Below, piece after piece: positions 34,468 to 43,876 of a stretch of DNA of 58,625 nucleotides; the first letter of the stretch is position 1, and each line of letters opens with the position of its first letter. Made by a program: the position numbers and the translations under genes. Origin of the DNA: an uncultured Alphaproteobacteria bacterium (lineage in GTDB: Bacteria > Pseudomonadota > Alphaproteobacteria > HIMB59 > GCA-002718135); the NCBI GenBank assembly GCA_902595425.1, contig CACJPV010000008.1, positions 1 through 58,625 on the forward strand, written 5' to 3'. Below the pieces are notes generated by a model. That model made no database searches. It was not told the origin of the DNA and worked only from the letters and a program-made list of their open reading frames with translations.

Positions 34468-36042
34468 TTAAAATAGTCTAAGAGCTTTTTTATTTGAAGT
34501 TTCAATAATAACTTTAGATATTACTTCATCACCCTCTTTAATTTCCCCATTTATTATTTCAGTATAGCCACCTGAATTTAAACCCGTTATTAAATCAGTT
34601 TTTTGATGTTCACCATCTACAAGTTTGTAAACTTTTTTAACATTAAGGGATTCTTTTAATTCAAAGAATTTATTTTTTTGCTCATCGCTCAGTAATTCAA
34701 TGAGTGCATTTTCAATATATAGCTGCATTTCTTTTCGAATTTTCTCTGGCGATAGATTTTTAGCAGTTAATGAGTCTCTTACCTTGCCTAATTTAGGGTA
34801 TACACTCCGCATTTTATTTTGTTGCTCTGTAGTCATGTTAAGTTGACCCATTATTTCTTGAAGTTGAGAAGCCCCTCCTCCTCCCCATCGATTTCCACTA
34901 CCAGAATTTTTTTTAGGTTTTTGATTTAATTTAACTGAAAGTGCTGAATTTTTAACTTTCAAAACATCATTTTTATTTTCTACAATAATATCAACATTAG
35001 CTGTCATGCCCGGTAAAAGAATATTATTAGGATTATCAAATGAAGCAATAACCTCGTAAGTAATAACGTTTTGATCATCTATGGGAGAATATCTAATTTG
35101 AGTTATAGTAGCCTTTAGATTTCTATCAGGGAAAGCATCAGTGGTAAATTGTACTTCTTGATTTGGTTTTATATTACCAATATCTGACTCATCTATAAAT
35201 ATTTCAATATTCATTTTTGATAAAGTTTCAGCAATCGTAAACATTATTGAATCTTTTTGGTAAGCTCCTAAAACATCACCAACACTTATGTGTTTATCTA
35301 ATATAAAACCATCAATTGGTGACACTATTTTCGTTTTACTTAAATCTAATTTTTCACTTTCCAAAGTTAATTCAGTTTGTTCAATTAATTTTTCAACCTC
35401 TTCTATTTCAGCATTAATAATTTTAATTTGAGCTTCTCTAGAATCAATAATAGCATTGAGAGATAAAATTTCAGACTCCAATGTGCTGTATTGAAAAACT
35501 GCACTCTCATATTCAAACTTAGCATCTTCAAGTTCTTTTTTAGATATAAATTTTTTTTCATATAATTTTGTTTTATCATCCAAATTTTCCTTAAGTTTTT
35601 TGATATTAAGAGATGAGTCATTAAGCTTAGATACAGCTCCATTTTTATTTGAAATAGAATTATTTAATTCTGATTTTGCTTTTTCTAGACTTCCATTTTT
35701 TTGTTTTAACTTTGATTTAGATATACTTACTGAAGTTTCAGTTTCTTCGACATTCAAAATAAATGGATTTTGATCAAATGTTGCTAACACCTCACCTTTT
35801 TTGATCTGTTCATTAAAATCCTTCTTTATATCAACTATCTTTCCAGATATTTCTGATGATAATGTTAATGTAGAAGTCGGGATGATTTTACCAGTCGCTG
35901 ATACTGTCTTCTTAATATTACCCTTTTCTATTTTAATATATTCATATGAAGTTGTTGAAATTGCAGTATTGTTTAAGTTATAGTAATAGTATCCACCTGC
36001 AACAGCAGCTATAACAATAATAATAAAAATAATTTTTTTCAC
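34468..36042 (-). CDS. MacA-like periplasmic adaptor with C-terminal Spy/CpxP-like insertion
   Basis: A 524-residue HlyD-family adaptor from a GTG start with GAGG upstream. An N-terminal anchor (3-22) leads into the biotinyl-lipoyl hairpin (ATGKIIPTSTLTLSSEISGK) and a long alpha-hairpin (about 85-230). The second lipoyl half (IVSPIDGFILDKHISVGDVL) and beta-barrel domains follow. Residues 377-466 are an extra segment: a Gly/Ser-rich linker, then helices with LTxxQ-like repeats (MTTEQQNKM and LSDEQKNKF) resembling Spy/CpxP chaperones. The final membrane-proximal strand resumes at about 467. It is first in the operon with ATPase and permease. Confidence 0.85.
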   Translation of the reverse strand: MKKIIFIIIVIAAVAGGYYYYNLNNTAISTTSYEYIKIEKGNIKKTVSATGKIIPTSTLTLSSEISGKIVDIKKDFNEQIKKGEVLATFDQNPFILNVEETETSVSISKSKLKQKNGSLEKAKSELNNSISNKNGAVSKLNDSSLNIKKLKENLDDKTKLYEKKFISKKELEDAKFEYESAVFQYSTLESEILSLNAIIDSREAQIKIINAEIEEVEKLIEQTELTLESEKLDLSKTKIVSPIDGFILDKHISVGDVLGAYQKDSIMFTIAETLSKMNIEIFIDESDIGNIKPNQEVQFTTDAFPDRNLKATITQIRYSPIDDQNVITYEVIASFDNPNNILLPGMTANVDIIVENKNDVLKVKNSALSVKLNQKPKKNSGSGNRWGGGGASQLQEIMGQLNMTTEQQNKMRSVYPKLGKVRDSLTAKNLSPEKIRKEMQLYIENALIELLSDEQKNKFFELKESLNVKKVYKLVDGEHQKTDLITGLNSGGYTEIINGEIKEGDEVISKVIIETSNKKALRLF

Positions 36043-36159
36043 TCAAAACCTCACATTTATTAAATTTACTTGATATAGTATAAAAAAAGTAAAATGATAC
36101 ATACTAGAATAAATATAAAGATATATACAATTTAAATATATATATATTTCAGTTATTTA

Positions 36160-37155
36160 TTATAGATATTTAAAGTAGGACTTATATTTCTTTATATTTA
36201 AATTATGTTTTGCATTAATATATCTAATAGTGGATGTTTCTGATCTCATTACAACAGAATGAGTATAAGCATCATCTTTGTTAATTCTAACACCTTTTAA
36301 TAAAGTACCATCCGTTACACCAGTGGCAGAAAACATTACATCTCCTTTTGCCAAATCATTAGTTTGGAATACTTGATTCCTATCATTTACACCCATCTTT
36401 TTAGCTCTTTCAAAAGATTTATCGTCTTTATAAATTAGCTTTGTATAAATTTTACCACCCAAACATCTAAGTGCTGCAGCAGCTAATACTCCCTCCGGTG
36501 ACCCTCCAACACCCATATAGATATCAATTCCGCTGTCATCTATTGAAGTAGCAATGACAGCACTAACATCACCATCAGGAATTAATTTAATTCTTGCGCC
36601 AGTTGATCTAACTTGCTTAATTAATTCTTCATGTCTGGGTCTATCTAAAATACAAACAACAATATTTTCTTCTCTAATTTTAGAAAAATTAGAAAATTCT
36701 TTTATGATTTTTACAGGACTATCATCAATATTTATCTCTAAATCTTCATACTTATATCCATAAGCTATCTTTTTCATATAAATATCAGGAGCGTGCAAAA
36801 AACTACCCTCTTCACCAATTGCTAACACAGAGAGTGCATTTTCACCTCCTTTAGCTGTTATAGATGTTCCTTCTAGAGGATCTAAAGCTATATCGACTTT
36901 AGTTGTACCTTTACCAACTAACTCTCCAATATAAAGCATAGGTGCTTTATCACGTTCGCCTTCTCCTATTACTACTTTTCCTCTTACATCAAGTATATTT
37001 AAAAAATCCCTCATTGCATTTACGGCTGATTGATCAGCTGCTTTTTCATTACCTCTGCCCATATGAAAAGAACTTGCTATAGCTGCTATCTCTGTAACTC
37101 TTACTGCTTCCAAAGCTAAATTTCTATCTAGTAATAGTGATGTATTTATTTCCAT
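36160..37155 (-). CDS. glpX: Class II fructose-1,6-bisphosphatase GlpX
   Basis: A 331-residue phosphatase. Metal and substrate motifs are GEGERDKAPM (64-73), LDPLEGTS (91-98) with D92 and E95, and later VGGSPEGVLAAAALRCLGG. The length matches GlpX. It catalyses the gluconeogenic step from fructose-1,6-bisphosphate to fructose-6-phosphate. The start overlaps the enoyl-CoA hydratase stop by 10 nt. Gluconeogenesis is a standard need for an organism living on small organic acids, and it would serve triose phosphates from the sugar island too. Confidence 0.92.
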   Translation of the reverse strand: MEINTSLLLDRNLALEAVRVTEIAAIASSFHMGRGNEKAADQSAVNAMRDFLNILDVRGKVVIGEGERDKAPMLYIGELVGKGTTKVDIALDPLEGTSITAKGGENALSVLAIGEEGSFLHAPDIYMKKIAYGYKYEDLEINIDDSPVKIIKEFSNFSKIREENIVVCILDRPRHEELIKQVRSTGARIKLIPDGDVSAVIATSIDDSGIDIYMGVGGSPEGVLAAAALRCLGGKIYTKLIYKDDKSFERAKKMGVNDRNQVFQTNDLAKGDVMFSATGVTDGTLLKGVRINKDDAYTHSVVMRSETSTIRYINAKHNLNIKKYKSYFKYL

Positions 37156-37931
37156 TTAGGTTGACGTTTTTCTATGAATGCGCTTATTCCCTCATCTGCG
37201 TCTGACTCCATCATATTAGTAATCATAATTTTAGATGCATATTTATAAGAATCTATAATATTCATTTCTGATTGCTCATAAAAAGCTTTTTTACCAATTT
37301 TTAATGTTAAAGAGGATTTGTTTGCAATTTTTTTTGCTATTAAATTAACTTCATTTGATAAATTATTATGATCAAAATAATTATTAATCAAAGCAATTTT
37401 TTTTGCCTTTTTTGCGCTAATCAGATCTCCTGTTAAAAGCATTTCCATTGCATGTTTATTTTTTGAAACTCTTGATAAAGCAACCATTGGAGTTGAACAA
37501 AATAAACCAATATTTACACCAGGTGTAGCAAAAAAAGACGCACTACTTGCATATGCTAAGTCACAAGTAGCAACCAATTGGCAACCAGCAGCAGTTGCTA
37601 TGCCATTAACTTCAGCTATCACAGGCTTTGGAATTTTTAAAATATTTAACATTAAATTTGAACAACTATTTATTAATGTTGTAAAAAATTTTAATCCCTT
37701 ATCAGAGTCTTGTCTATGTAAAGTAATTTCTTTTAAATTATGACCAGCTGAAAATATTTTTCCAGTTGATTTAATAATGATTACTTTTACTTCTCTATCT
37801 TTTTCAGAATCTAAAATAATTTCATTTAAACTTTTTATTATATCTAAACTTAAAGTATTTTGAGATGAAGGATTGTTTAAGGTTATATTTAAAATATTAT
37901 CTTTAATGTCTGAAAGTATCAAATTACTCAT
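37146..37931 (-). CDS. Enoyl-CoA hydratase/isomerase family protein
   Basis: A 261-residue crotonase-fold protein. The oxyanion-hole elements are FSAGHNLKEI (about 59-68) and NGIATAAGCQLVATCDLAYAS (about 108-128). The second glutamate position, GLFCSTPMVALSR, lacks the two paired glutamates of true hydratases (the first falls at the Ala of ATAAGCQ). It may therefore act as an isomerase or dehalogenase-like crotonase rather than a hydratase. The C-terminus (ADEGISAFIEKRQPKW) is typical. ATGA overlap with the OsmC gene upstream. Confidence 0.82.
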   Translation of the reverse strand: MSNLILSDIKDNILNITLNNPSSQNTLSLDIIKSLNEIILDSEKDREVKVIIIKSTGKIFSAGHNLKEITLHRQDSDKGLKFFTTLINSCSNLMLNILKIPKPVIAEVNGIATAAGCQLVATCDLAYASSASFFATPGVNIGLFCSTPMVALSRVSKNKHAMEMLLTGDLISAKKAKKIALINNYFDHNNLSNEVNLIAKKIANKSSLTLKIGKKAFYEQSEMNIIDSYKYASKIMITNMMESDADEGISAFIEKRQPKWK

Positions 37932-38377
37932 ATATTTATTTTAATTTCAATATCTTCTGCAAGAGAATTTGCGACAAAACAATAACGGTGAGAGCGATCT
38001 TGCATTTGGTCCATATCAACTTTAGAGATAGAAAAACCACTTTCAAATTTTATAATTGGATTTAATTCAATTTTATTAACACACATTTTACCTTTAGAAT
38101 TTTTACCAAGAAAAGCATATGCTTTATCTTTGTAAGAAACGACAGGCCATCGCATTTTTGCTGAAAGAGCCAAAAAGGTCATCATGTGACAACTACTTAT
38201 AGCTGCGGCAAGAGACTGTTCAGGATTTAATTCTGTATCACTACCTCCATAGTCAGGTGCAGAACCAGCCTTTATTAAATTATTATTAATATTTATTGTA
38301 TGACTCTTAGAAAACTTATCAGGAATTAGAGACTTTTCTTGTAAACTCCATTCAAGACTTATTGAAAGCTCACTCAT
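37928..38377 (-). CDS. OsmC/Ohr family peroxidase-like protein
   Basis: A 149-residue protein. The two redox cysteines of the family are C63 (in AAISSCHMM) and C133 (in HRYCFVANS), with the usual spacing of about 70 residues. Ohr/OsmC enzymes detoxify organic hydroperoxides with lipoyl proteins as reductant. It begins the three-gene leftward unit with an enoyl-CoA-hydratase-like gene and glpX, each overlapping the next by a few bases. Confidence 0.88.
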   Translation of the reverse strand: MSELSISLEWSLQEKSLIPDKFSKSHTININNNLIKAGSAPDYGGSDTELNPEQSLAAAISSCHMMTFLALSAKMRWPVVSYKDKAYAFLGKNSKGKMCVNKIELNPIIKFESGFSISKVDMDQMQDRSHRYCFVANSLAEDIEIKINI

Positions 38378-38437
38378 AAGTAAATACTTTATATTTTTAA
38401 AATGTTAAGTAAATGAAATTTTTAATTATAAATCCGT

Positions 38438-39295
38438 ATGACAATAAAACACTTTTTTTGGATATTATTGATAACATTTCTTTTTGGAAGCTCATATCCA
38501 GTTGGTAAATTAATATTTAACAATGATGTTCCACCACTTCTTATGGGATCATTGAGAATGTTAATTGTATTTATCGTATTATTGCCTTTTATAAATATAC
38601 AAATTCCTGAACGAAAATATTGGATACCTCTTTTAGGTTTTGGTTTCTTTATGGGTTTTGCCACTAATGTTTTTTTAAATTTATCTATTTACGTTGCAGA
38701 TATTTTAGCACCTACTATAATTGGTGCACAATTATCAATACCTTTTGGTATTTTATTAAGTTCTATTTTTTTAAAAGAAAAAGTAAATTTAAAAAAATGG
38801 ATTTTAATTTTTACAAGTTTTTTTGGTGTATTTCTAATTGGATTTGATCCAGCATTAACAAATGAAAAATTAGCTTTAGGTCTTGTAACATTAATGTCAT
38901 TTTTCTATGGAGGATCTCAAGTGTTCTCAAGGTATTTGAAAGAATTGGATGTAGTTTATACTAATGCATTTATGGCTTTAGTTGGTTTCATTTTGCTCTT
39001 AATTTTTTCTATTATGTTTGAAGGTAATACAAAAGAAAACATTATAATGATTGATATTAATTCGTGGTTATTGATATTTCACTCGGCAATTTTTATCTCA
39101 ATAATTGCTCATATGTCTATATTTTACCTTTATAAAACTTACACAGTTCAAAGAATATTTCCATTTTATTCCTTGTTTCCCATATTTGGAATATTACAAA
39201 CAATGATATTATTTAATGAAATTCCGACTATAATAATTTTAATAGGAGGAATAATTGTTATTGTATCTATTTATTTATTAAACAAATTAGACTAA
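38438..39295 (+). CDS. EamA/DMT superfamily transporter
   Basis: A 285-residue protein with ten predicted helices. FGSSYPVGKLIFNNDVPPLLMG is the first helix and loop, GAQLSIPFGILLSSIFLKEKV the repeat-1 end, and FPFYSLFPIFGILQTMILFNEIP the repeat-2 motif. Probably a metabolite exporter. It is followed after 8 nt by a small membrane protein gene in the same direction. Substrate unknown. Confidence 0.85.
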   Translation: MTIKHFFWILLITFLFGSSYPVGKLIFNNDVPPLLMGSLRMLIVFIVLLPFINIQIPERKYWIPLLGFGFFMGFATNVFLNLSIYVADILAPTIIGAQLSIPFGILLSSIFLKEKVNLKKWILIFTSFFGVFLIGFDPALTNEKLALGLVTLMSFFYGGSQVFSRYLKELDVVYTNAFMALVGFILLLIFSIMFEGNTKENIIMIDINSWLLIFHSAIFISIIAHMSIFYLYKTYTVQRIFPFYSLFPIFGILQTMILFNEIPTIIILIGGIIVIVSIYLLNKLD

Positions 39296-39303
39296 CTTAA
39301 AAT

Positions 39304-39654
39304 ATGATATATTATTTAACAAAACTAATTATTACAGCTTTGATAATTGTGATTGTTTCTGAAGTAGCTAAAAAATCTACTTTTATAGCTGCGATTATAA
39401 TTTCCATTCCACTAACATCAGCATTAGCTCTTACTTGGCTTTATTTAGAAACAAAAGACTATCAAAAAGTTATTGATTTATCTTATGGTACAATTTTACT
39501 TACTATTCCATCTTTTACATTTTTAATTATTTTACCAATTTTACTAAAATTTAAACAAAATTTTGCATTTTCAATTCTTATTTCTATTATTGGAACTGCT
39601 ATAATTTATTTTATTTTTTCTTATTTTTTGAAAAAATTTAGCATATTTATTTAA
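39304..39654 (+). CDS. Small DUF3147-like membrane protein
   Basis: A 116-residue protein with four helices: YYLTKLIITALIIVIVSEVAKK, a second helix after TFIAAIIISIPLTS, a pair of helices around SFTFLIILPILLKF, and a C-terminal one. The pattern of a conserved SEVAKKS followed by a small-residue helix and WLYLETKD resembles DUF3147 proteins. Function is unknown. It forms a unit with the upstream DMT transporter; a hairpin follows. Confidence 0.6.
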   Translation: MIYYLTKLIITALIIVIVSEVAKKSTFIAAIIISIPLTSALALTWLYLETKDYQKVIDLSYGTILLTIPSFTFLIILPILLKFKQNFAFSILISIIGTAIIYFIFSYFLKKFSIFI

Positions 39655-39662
39655 CTAAAACA

Positions 39663-39692
39663 TTGAAATAATATTAAGTCATATTATTTCAA
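39663..39692. terminator. Perfect 11-bp inverted repeat downstream of DUF3147-like gene
   Basis: TTGAAATAATA (39663-39673) and TATTATTTCAA (39682-39692) form a perfect stem with an eight-base loop, nine bases after the stop codon. No T-run follows on the plus strand. It could be a weak terminator, an mRNA-stabilising hairpin or a protein-binding site for the next gene, whose start is 163 bases away. Confidence 0.4.
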
Positions 39693-39855
39693 AAGTTGTA
39701 CCTCCTTAATTTTATGCCCTTATTAAAATATAAGAATATATACTTTATTAATTAAACTATATATCTCTACCAAACTTATAAACTGATACAAGAAAAAAAA
39801 CAAATAAACTAAATGGCATTAATTATGAAATCTTACATATTAAAAAAACCTTAAA

Positions 39856-40668
39856 ATGAAATTTAATTTTTTTATTATAACTTTTATAAAAATATTAATT
39901 TTAACTTTGTGCACAGCACTTGTGTATGCTGACACTAAAATAATTGTAGCGAGCACTACATCAACTTATGATACTGGTTTGCTTGAAGTCATTAATAGTA
40001 AATTTTATGATAAATATAATATTAGAGTTCAAGTATTATCTTTAGGAACAGGACAAGCAATTAGAACTGCCAAAGATGGTAATGCTGAAATTTTACTTGT
40101 TCATCATAAAGCTTCAGAATTAGAATTTATGAACAATGGATTTGGAGTTGAAAGAAGTGAGATTATGTATAATGATTATATCTTGGTTGGACCAAAAGAA
40201 GATAATACTAAATGCATTTCTGTTCAGGAAAAATTGAAACAAATTCATGATAATAAATTTTTATTCATTTCGAGAGGTGATGATAGTGGAACACATAGAA
40301 AAGAAACAGAGATGTGGTTAAAGTCTAATTTGGAAATAAATGACAATTTAGATTGGTATTTAAGTGTTGGTCAAGGAATGGGAAGCACACTATTAATTAC
40401 TAACGAAAAAAAGGGTTATACTTTATCTGATAGAAGTACCTGGATAGCATTTAATTACAAAAATAATCTTAAAATTGTTTGTGAAAATCTCCCGCCTTTA
40501 TTTAATCAGTATGGAATTATTTTAGTAAATCAAAATTTAAATAATAATTTAAATTTTAATAATGCAAAAAAATATTTTGAATGGTTTAAGACAAATGAGG
40601 TTAAAGAAATAATTAATAATTTCAAAGTTAATGACAAGCAATTATTTTACTATAATTATAATCAATAA
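39856..40668 (+). CDS. TupA-like tungstate/molybdate-type solute-binding protein (orphan)
   Basis: A 270-residue secreted protein with a signal peptide to about residue 26 (ALVYA/DTK). IIVASTTSTYDTGLLEVI, LSLGTGQAIRTAKDGNAEILLVHH and FISRGDDSGTHRKE, with SVGQGMGSTLLITNEKKGYTL, are the anion-binding loops of TupA, which captures tungstate. No permease (TupB) or ATPase (TupC) gene flanks it, so it must share a transporter coded elsewhere or act alone. Its stop overlaps the convergent methyltransferase gene by 7 nt. Confidence 0.85.
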   Translation: MKFNFFIITFIKILILTLCTALVYADTKIIVASTTSTYDTGLLEVINSKFYDKYNIRVQVLSLGTGQAIRTAKDGNAEILLVHHKASELEFMNNGFGVERSEIMYNDYILVGPKEDNTKCISVQEKLKQIHDNKFLFISRGDDSGTHRKETEMWLKSNLEINDNLDWYLSVGQGMGSTLLITNEKKGYTLSDRSTWIAFNYKNNLKIVCENLPPLFNQYGIILVNQNLNNNLNFNNAKKYFEWFKTNEVKEIINNFKVNDKQLFYYNYNQ

Positions 40669-41696
40669 GTAATTTTTTTATTAACATCTTTAAGAGTTTT
40701 GTCGTATCCATGATGAAAATGCTTGCTCATATCAGGTATATATTTCATTGAGATTGGCTCTTTTCCAATAGCTATAGACATTTCTCTTACATGATGAGCT
40801 TCTGCCCCACAACAAATACCAATAAAGTTTACTTTTTTTTGCATACATTCTTTAGCAAATTCTGCCATTTCATAACGGTTGCAATATAAGTTATCAAGTG
40901 CAACAGGGAAAGCATTTTTACCGGGTATACAATCACAGCCATCATCACCTATATTTAAAAAACCTGGTTCTTTTTCAGTTGTTCGATATGGCACTGGTAA
41001 TGCAGATACATGACATGATACATTTCTTCTTATTTCATCAAGAAATTTCATAGTCATTTTTGGTCCTCTATAACAATTTAATCCAACAACATCTGCTCCC
41101 AGGTCTTCCATTATTTTACAAGCATCAGCAGGAGTATAACCATCTCTGGTCATATCTCCTCTTGGTATTGCAAAATTTGTAACAGCTATCATGTTTTCTC
41201 TTTTAATAGTCTTTAAAGCTATTTTCATTTCCTCAACCCAGTTTATTGTCTCTGCGATAACAAAATCTACACCAGCTTCTTTTGCCCATAAAATTTGCTC
41301 TTCATACATTTTTTGACATTGCTTAATTGTTGAAGAATCATTTGGATCATAAATATTTGTATTTGCTACATCTCCACAAACCATTAAATCTAATTCTTTA
41401 AACTCATTTGCTGCATCTTTAGCAATTTGTAATGCATCTTTTTGAAGCTTTTCTAGTAAATGCTCCTTACCAATGATTCTAAGTTTTTCCCTATGGCCAT
41501 AATATGTAAAAGCTTGTACAACATCACTTCCTGATCGAATAAACTCTCGATGTAATTGGGTTACTACCTCAGGATGTTCTAAAACTACTTCAGGAACAAA
41601 TGCTCCTGCAGAAAGGTAGCCTCTTCTTTCCATTGCGAATAAGTACCCCTCAGCACAAATTATTGGTCCTTTATCTAAACGTTCTAATAAATTCAT
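40662..41696 (-). CDS. Homocysteine S-methyltransferase, betaine-homocysteine methyltransferase-like
   Basis: A 344-residue TIM-barrel enzyme. The zinc ligands of the family are C208 in GLNCYRG and C295/C296 in GICCGAE. Further landmarks are QAFTYYGHRE and AETINWVEEM. The lack of a cobalamin domain and the length fit betaine- or dimethylsulfonio-dependent methyl transfer to homocysteine, giving methionine. Near dmdA, it may use a methyl donor from osmolyte breakdown (glycine betaine or DMSP). Divergent from nothing nearby; its 5' leader (87 nt) shows no obvious riboswitch. Confidence 0.85.
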   Translation of the reverse strand: MNLLERLDKGPIICAEGYLFAMERRGYLSAGAFVPEVVLEHPEVVTQLHREFIRSGSDVVQAFTYYGHREKLRIIGKEHLLEKLQKDALQIAKDAANEFKELDLMVCGDVANTNIYDPNDSSTIKQCQKMYEEQILWAKEAGVDFVIAETINWVEEMKIALKTIKRENMIAVTNFAIPRGDMTRDGYTPADACKIMEDLGADVVGLNCYRGPKMTMKFLDEIRRNVSCHVSALPVPYRTTEKEPGFLNIGDDGCDCIPGKNAFPVALDNLYCNRYEMAEFAKECMQKKVNFIGICCGAEAHHVREMSIAIGKEPISMKYIPDMSKHFHHGYDKTLKDVNKKITY

Positions 41697-41783
41697 TTTT
41701 AGTATTTAAAAGAATATGATGTTCATAAAAAAAATAAAAATTAAATTTCAATTTTTCAAAATGTAAAAAAAATTGTTAATAAA

Positions 41784-42656
41784 TTATATTTTTTTAAGTT
41801 TTATTTTTGATTTTTTATTTATTAAAATCATTGCGACTCCAGAAATAATTATTGCACCACCAAAATAAGCATAGGTATTTGGTGTTTCCCCAAGAATAAA
41901 AATTGATGTTAACAAACCTGTTATTGGAAACAATAATAATACGCTCATCACATTATTTACAGGATTTCTGGAGAGAACACTATACCAACAACTATAACCA
42001 ATGACATTCATTCCTACTGCTAAATAAATAACAATAATCCACGCTTGCGGGGTTGCATTCGTTATAAAGTCAACAGTATTACCTTCAATAATGTAAGAAG
42101 CAATTATACATTGTGGTCCAGAAAAAATTCCAAGCCAAGCAGTTAAGGCTAATCCACCTATTTTCTCAGAGACATCTTTTGCAAAAACTTGAGCAAGAGA
42201 CCACAAAAAAGCTCCAGAAAGAACTAATAAAACTCCTAACATTTTTCCTTCAAGATTGGGATTACCGCTAAGTATAGCTATTCCCACAAAAGCAATAATT
42301 AAACCGATTATATTTTTAAGAGGGACTTTCTCTCCTAACAAAAAATAAGCAATTAAAATACCAAAAGGAATTTCAGCCTGCACGAAAAGAGTTGCTGATG
42401 CTCCGTCAAGTATTTTCAATCCGTAAAAACTAAGTGAATATTGAATTGTCCCTCCAATAATGGAAATAACAAACATTTGTTTAATAAATTTTTTGGGAAA
42501 AGGAAAAAAATAACACATGATTAAACCAGACAAAGACCAGCGCAATCCATTAAGTAATATTGGAGGGAATGATTCCATAGCTGGCTTTGCTATTACAAAA
42601 CCAAAACCTAAAACACAGGGTACTAAAATTGCTAAAAAAATATCTTTATTAGACAT
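41784..42656 (-). CDS. EamA/DMT superfamily transporter (between dmdA and methyltransferase gene)
   Basis: A 290-residue protein with ten helices. PCVLGFGFVIAKPAMESFPPILLNGLRWSLSG is the start (helix 1 and 2), QAEIPFGILIAYFLLGEKVPLKNI the repeat-1 end, and LLLFPITGLLTSIFILGETPNTYAYFGG the repeat-2 motif; the basic tail ends KSKIKLKKI. It lies 8 nt downstream of dmdA and is probably co-transcribed with it, so it may move a product of DMSP or methylated-compound metabolism. Confidence 0.85.
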   Translation of the reverse strand: MSNKDIFLAILVPCVLGFGFVIAKPAMESFPPILLNGLRWSLSGLIMCYFFPFPKKFIKQMFVISIIGGTIQYSLSFYGLKILDGASATLFVQAEIPFGILIAYFLLGEKVPLKNIIGLIIAFVGIAILSGNPNLEGKMLGVLLVLSGAFLWSLAQVFAKDVSEKIGGLALTAWLGIFSGPQCIIASYIIEGNTVDFITNATPQAWIIVIYLAVGMNVIGYSCWYSVLSRNPVNNVMSVLLLFPITGLLTSIFILGETPNTYAYFGGAIIISGVAMILINKKSKIKLKKI

Positions 42657-42664
42657 ATTAAAAA

Positions 42665-43774
42665 TCAGACAAAAGGAATATTACAAAGAACTCCAGTTTT
42701 GATTTCGTTATTAAGAGTTATTTCAACTTTTGTATCTATTTCAAAATGTGGTTTATCTATCATTACTATACCTATAACTTGCTTAAATGTTGGGCTATAG
42801 ACACCTGATCTTAACTCCCCTATTCTCTGTGAGTTAATTCTAATCTCAATTGCCTTAGATACATTAATTTCGCTATGATCAATTTTTATACCCATCAGTT
42901 TTTTAGAAATTCCTCTTAATTTAATTTCTTTTAATTTTTCTTTACCAAGAAAATTAACTTCATTGTCTAAATTGACATATTTATCAAAACCGCACTCTAA
43001 AGGGTTATCTGAATTATCAAAATCATTTCCATACGAGAGTAAAGCACTTTCTATTCTTTCTATCAAATGTGGGCATCCTGGCTTAACATTAAACTCTTTT
43101 CCTATTTCAAATAGATAGTCATATAATTCTAATCCTGATTGAGTGTTTTCAACGTAAATTTCGTATCCACCTTGTTTGGACCAACCACTTCTTGCTATTA
43201 AATGTTTTGATCCTTTAAAGTAAAAATAATCAAATCCAAAAAATTTTAGATCTGTTATAGATTTTCCAAAAACTTTTTCCATTAAAGGAAAAGATTTAGG
43301 ACCCTGAACTGCCATAATATCAACATTTGGTTCAATAATTTTAACATTATAATTTTTTCCAATCGCAAGCCCTTTAGCAAATAATATTAAATCTGAATCT
43401 GCTATAGATAACCACCATTTGTTTTGGTTAAGTCTTAGTACAACTGGATCATTGATTAAACCACCCTGATCATCAATGATAGGACAGTAATAACATCTGC
43501 CATCTTTTGATTTTGATAGATCTCTGCAAGTCATTAACTGTACTAGTTCTGTTGCGTCTTCACCAGAAATTTCAACTTGCCTCTCTGCTGCAACATCCCA
43601 AATTTGAACGTGCTCTTTTAAATGATAATAAGATTCTTCTAATGAGTCTTCAAAACCTGCAGGTAACAACATGTGATTGTAGGTTGTATAAGAAGTCACA
43701 CCCTGTTTCTCTATTCGAGAAGTATACGGTGTTGATCTCAGTCTTTTTGCTTTTGCTATTTTGATAGAACTCAT
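42665..43774 (-). CDS. dmdA: Dimethylsulfoniopropionate demethylase DmdA
   Basis: A 369-residue GcvT-fold enzyme from the ATG at 43774 (the frame extends further, but the family N-terminus begins here). [80 protein letters not shown] and [17 protein letters not shown] follow the pattern I recall for Pelagibacter DmdA closely, and the length is the same. DmdA transfers a methyl group from DMSP to tetrahydrofolate, giving methylmercaptopropionate. Downstream methyl-mercaptopropionate genes (dmdBCD) are not in this window. The EamA transporter gene follows. Confidence 0.88.
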   Translation of the reverse strand: MSSIKIAKAKRLRSTPYTSRIEKQGVTSYTTYNHMLLPAGFEDSLEESYYHLKEHVQIWDVAAERQVEISGEDATELVQLMTCRDLSKSKDGRCYYCPIIDDQGGLINDPVVLRLNQNKWWLSIADSDLILFAKGLAIGKNYNVKIIEPNVDIMAVQGPKSFPLMEKVFGKSITDLKFFGFDYFYFKGSKHLIARSGWSKQGGYEIYVENTQSGLELYDYLFEIGKEFNVKPGCPHLIERIESALLSYGNDFDNSDNPLECGFDKYVNLDNEVNFLGKEKLKEIKLRGISKKLMGIKIDHSEINVSKAIEIRINSQRIGELRSGVYSPTFKQVIGIVMIDKPHFEIDTKVEITLNNEIKTGVLCNIPFV

Positions 43775-43876
43775 ATTTATGGGTTTTCTTAAATATTTCG
43801 TTACATCAAGTCTACAATTATCTATCAATGAAAAAGAAAATATTAATTTTATTATCTTTAATGATAAAATAAGTAC

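Noticed and set aside
39699..39712. AAGGAGG-like sequence on the minus strand between the DUF3147-like and TupA-like genes
   Set aside because: It looks like a strong ribosome-binding site, but the minus-strand sequence after it has only a TTG followed almost at once by a stop, so no gene follows.
41697..41783. Possible SAM riboswitch before the BHMT-like gene
   Set aside because: The 87-base leader has long A/T runs, but no stem pairs with a downstream loop as in the metY leader. No pseudoknot could be drawn.
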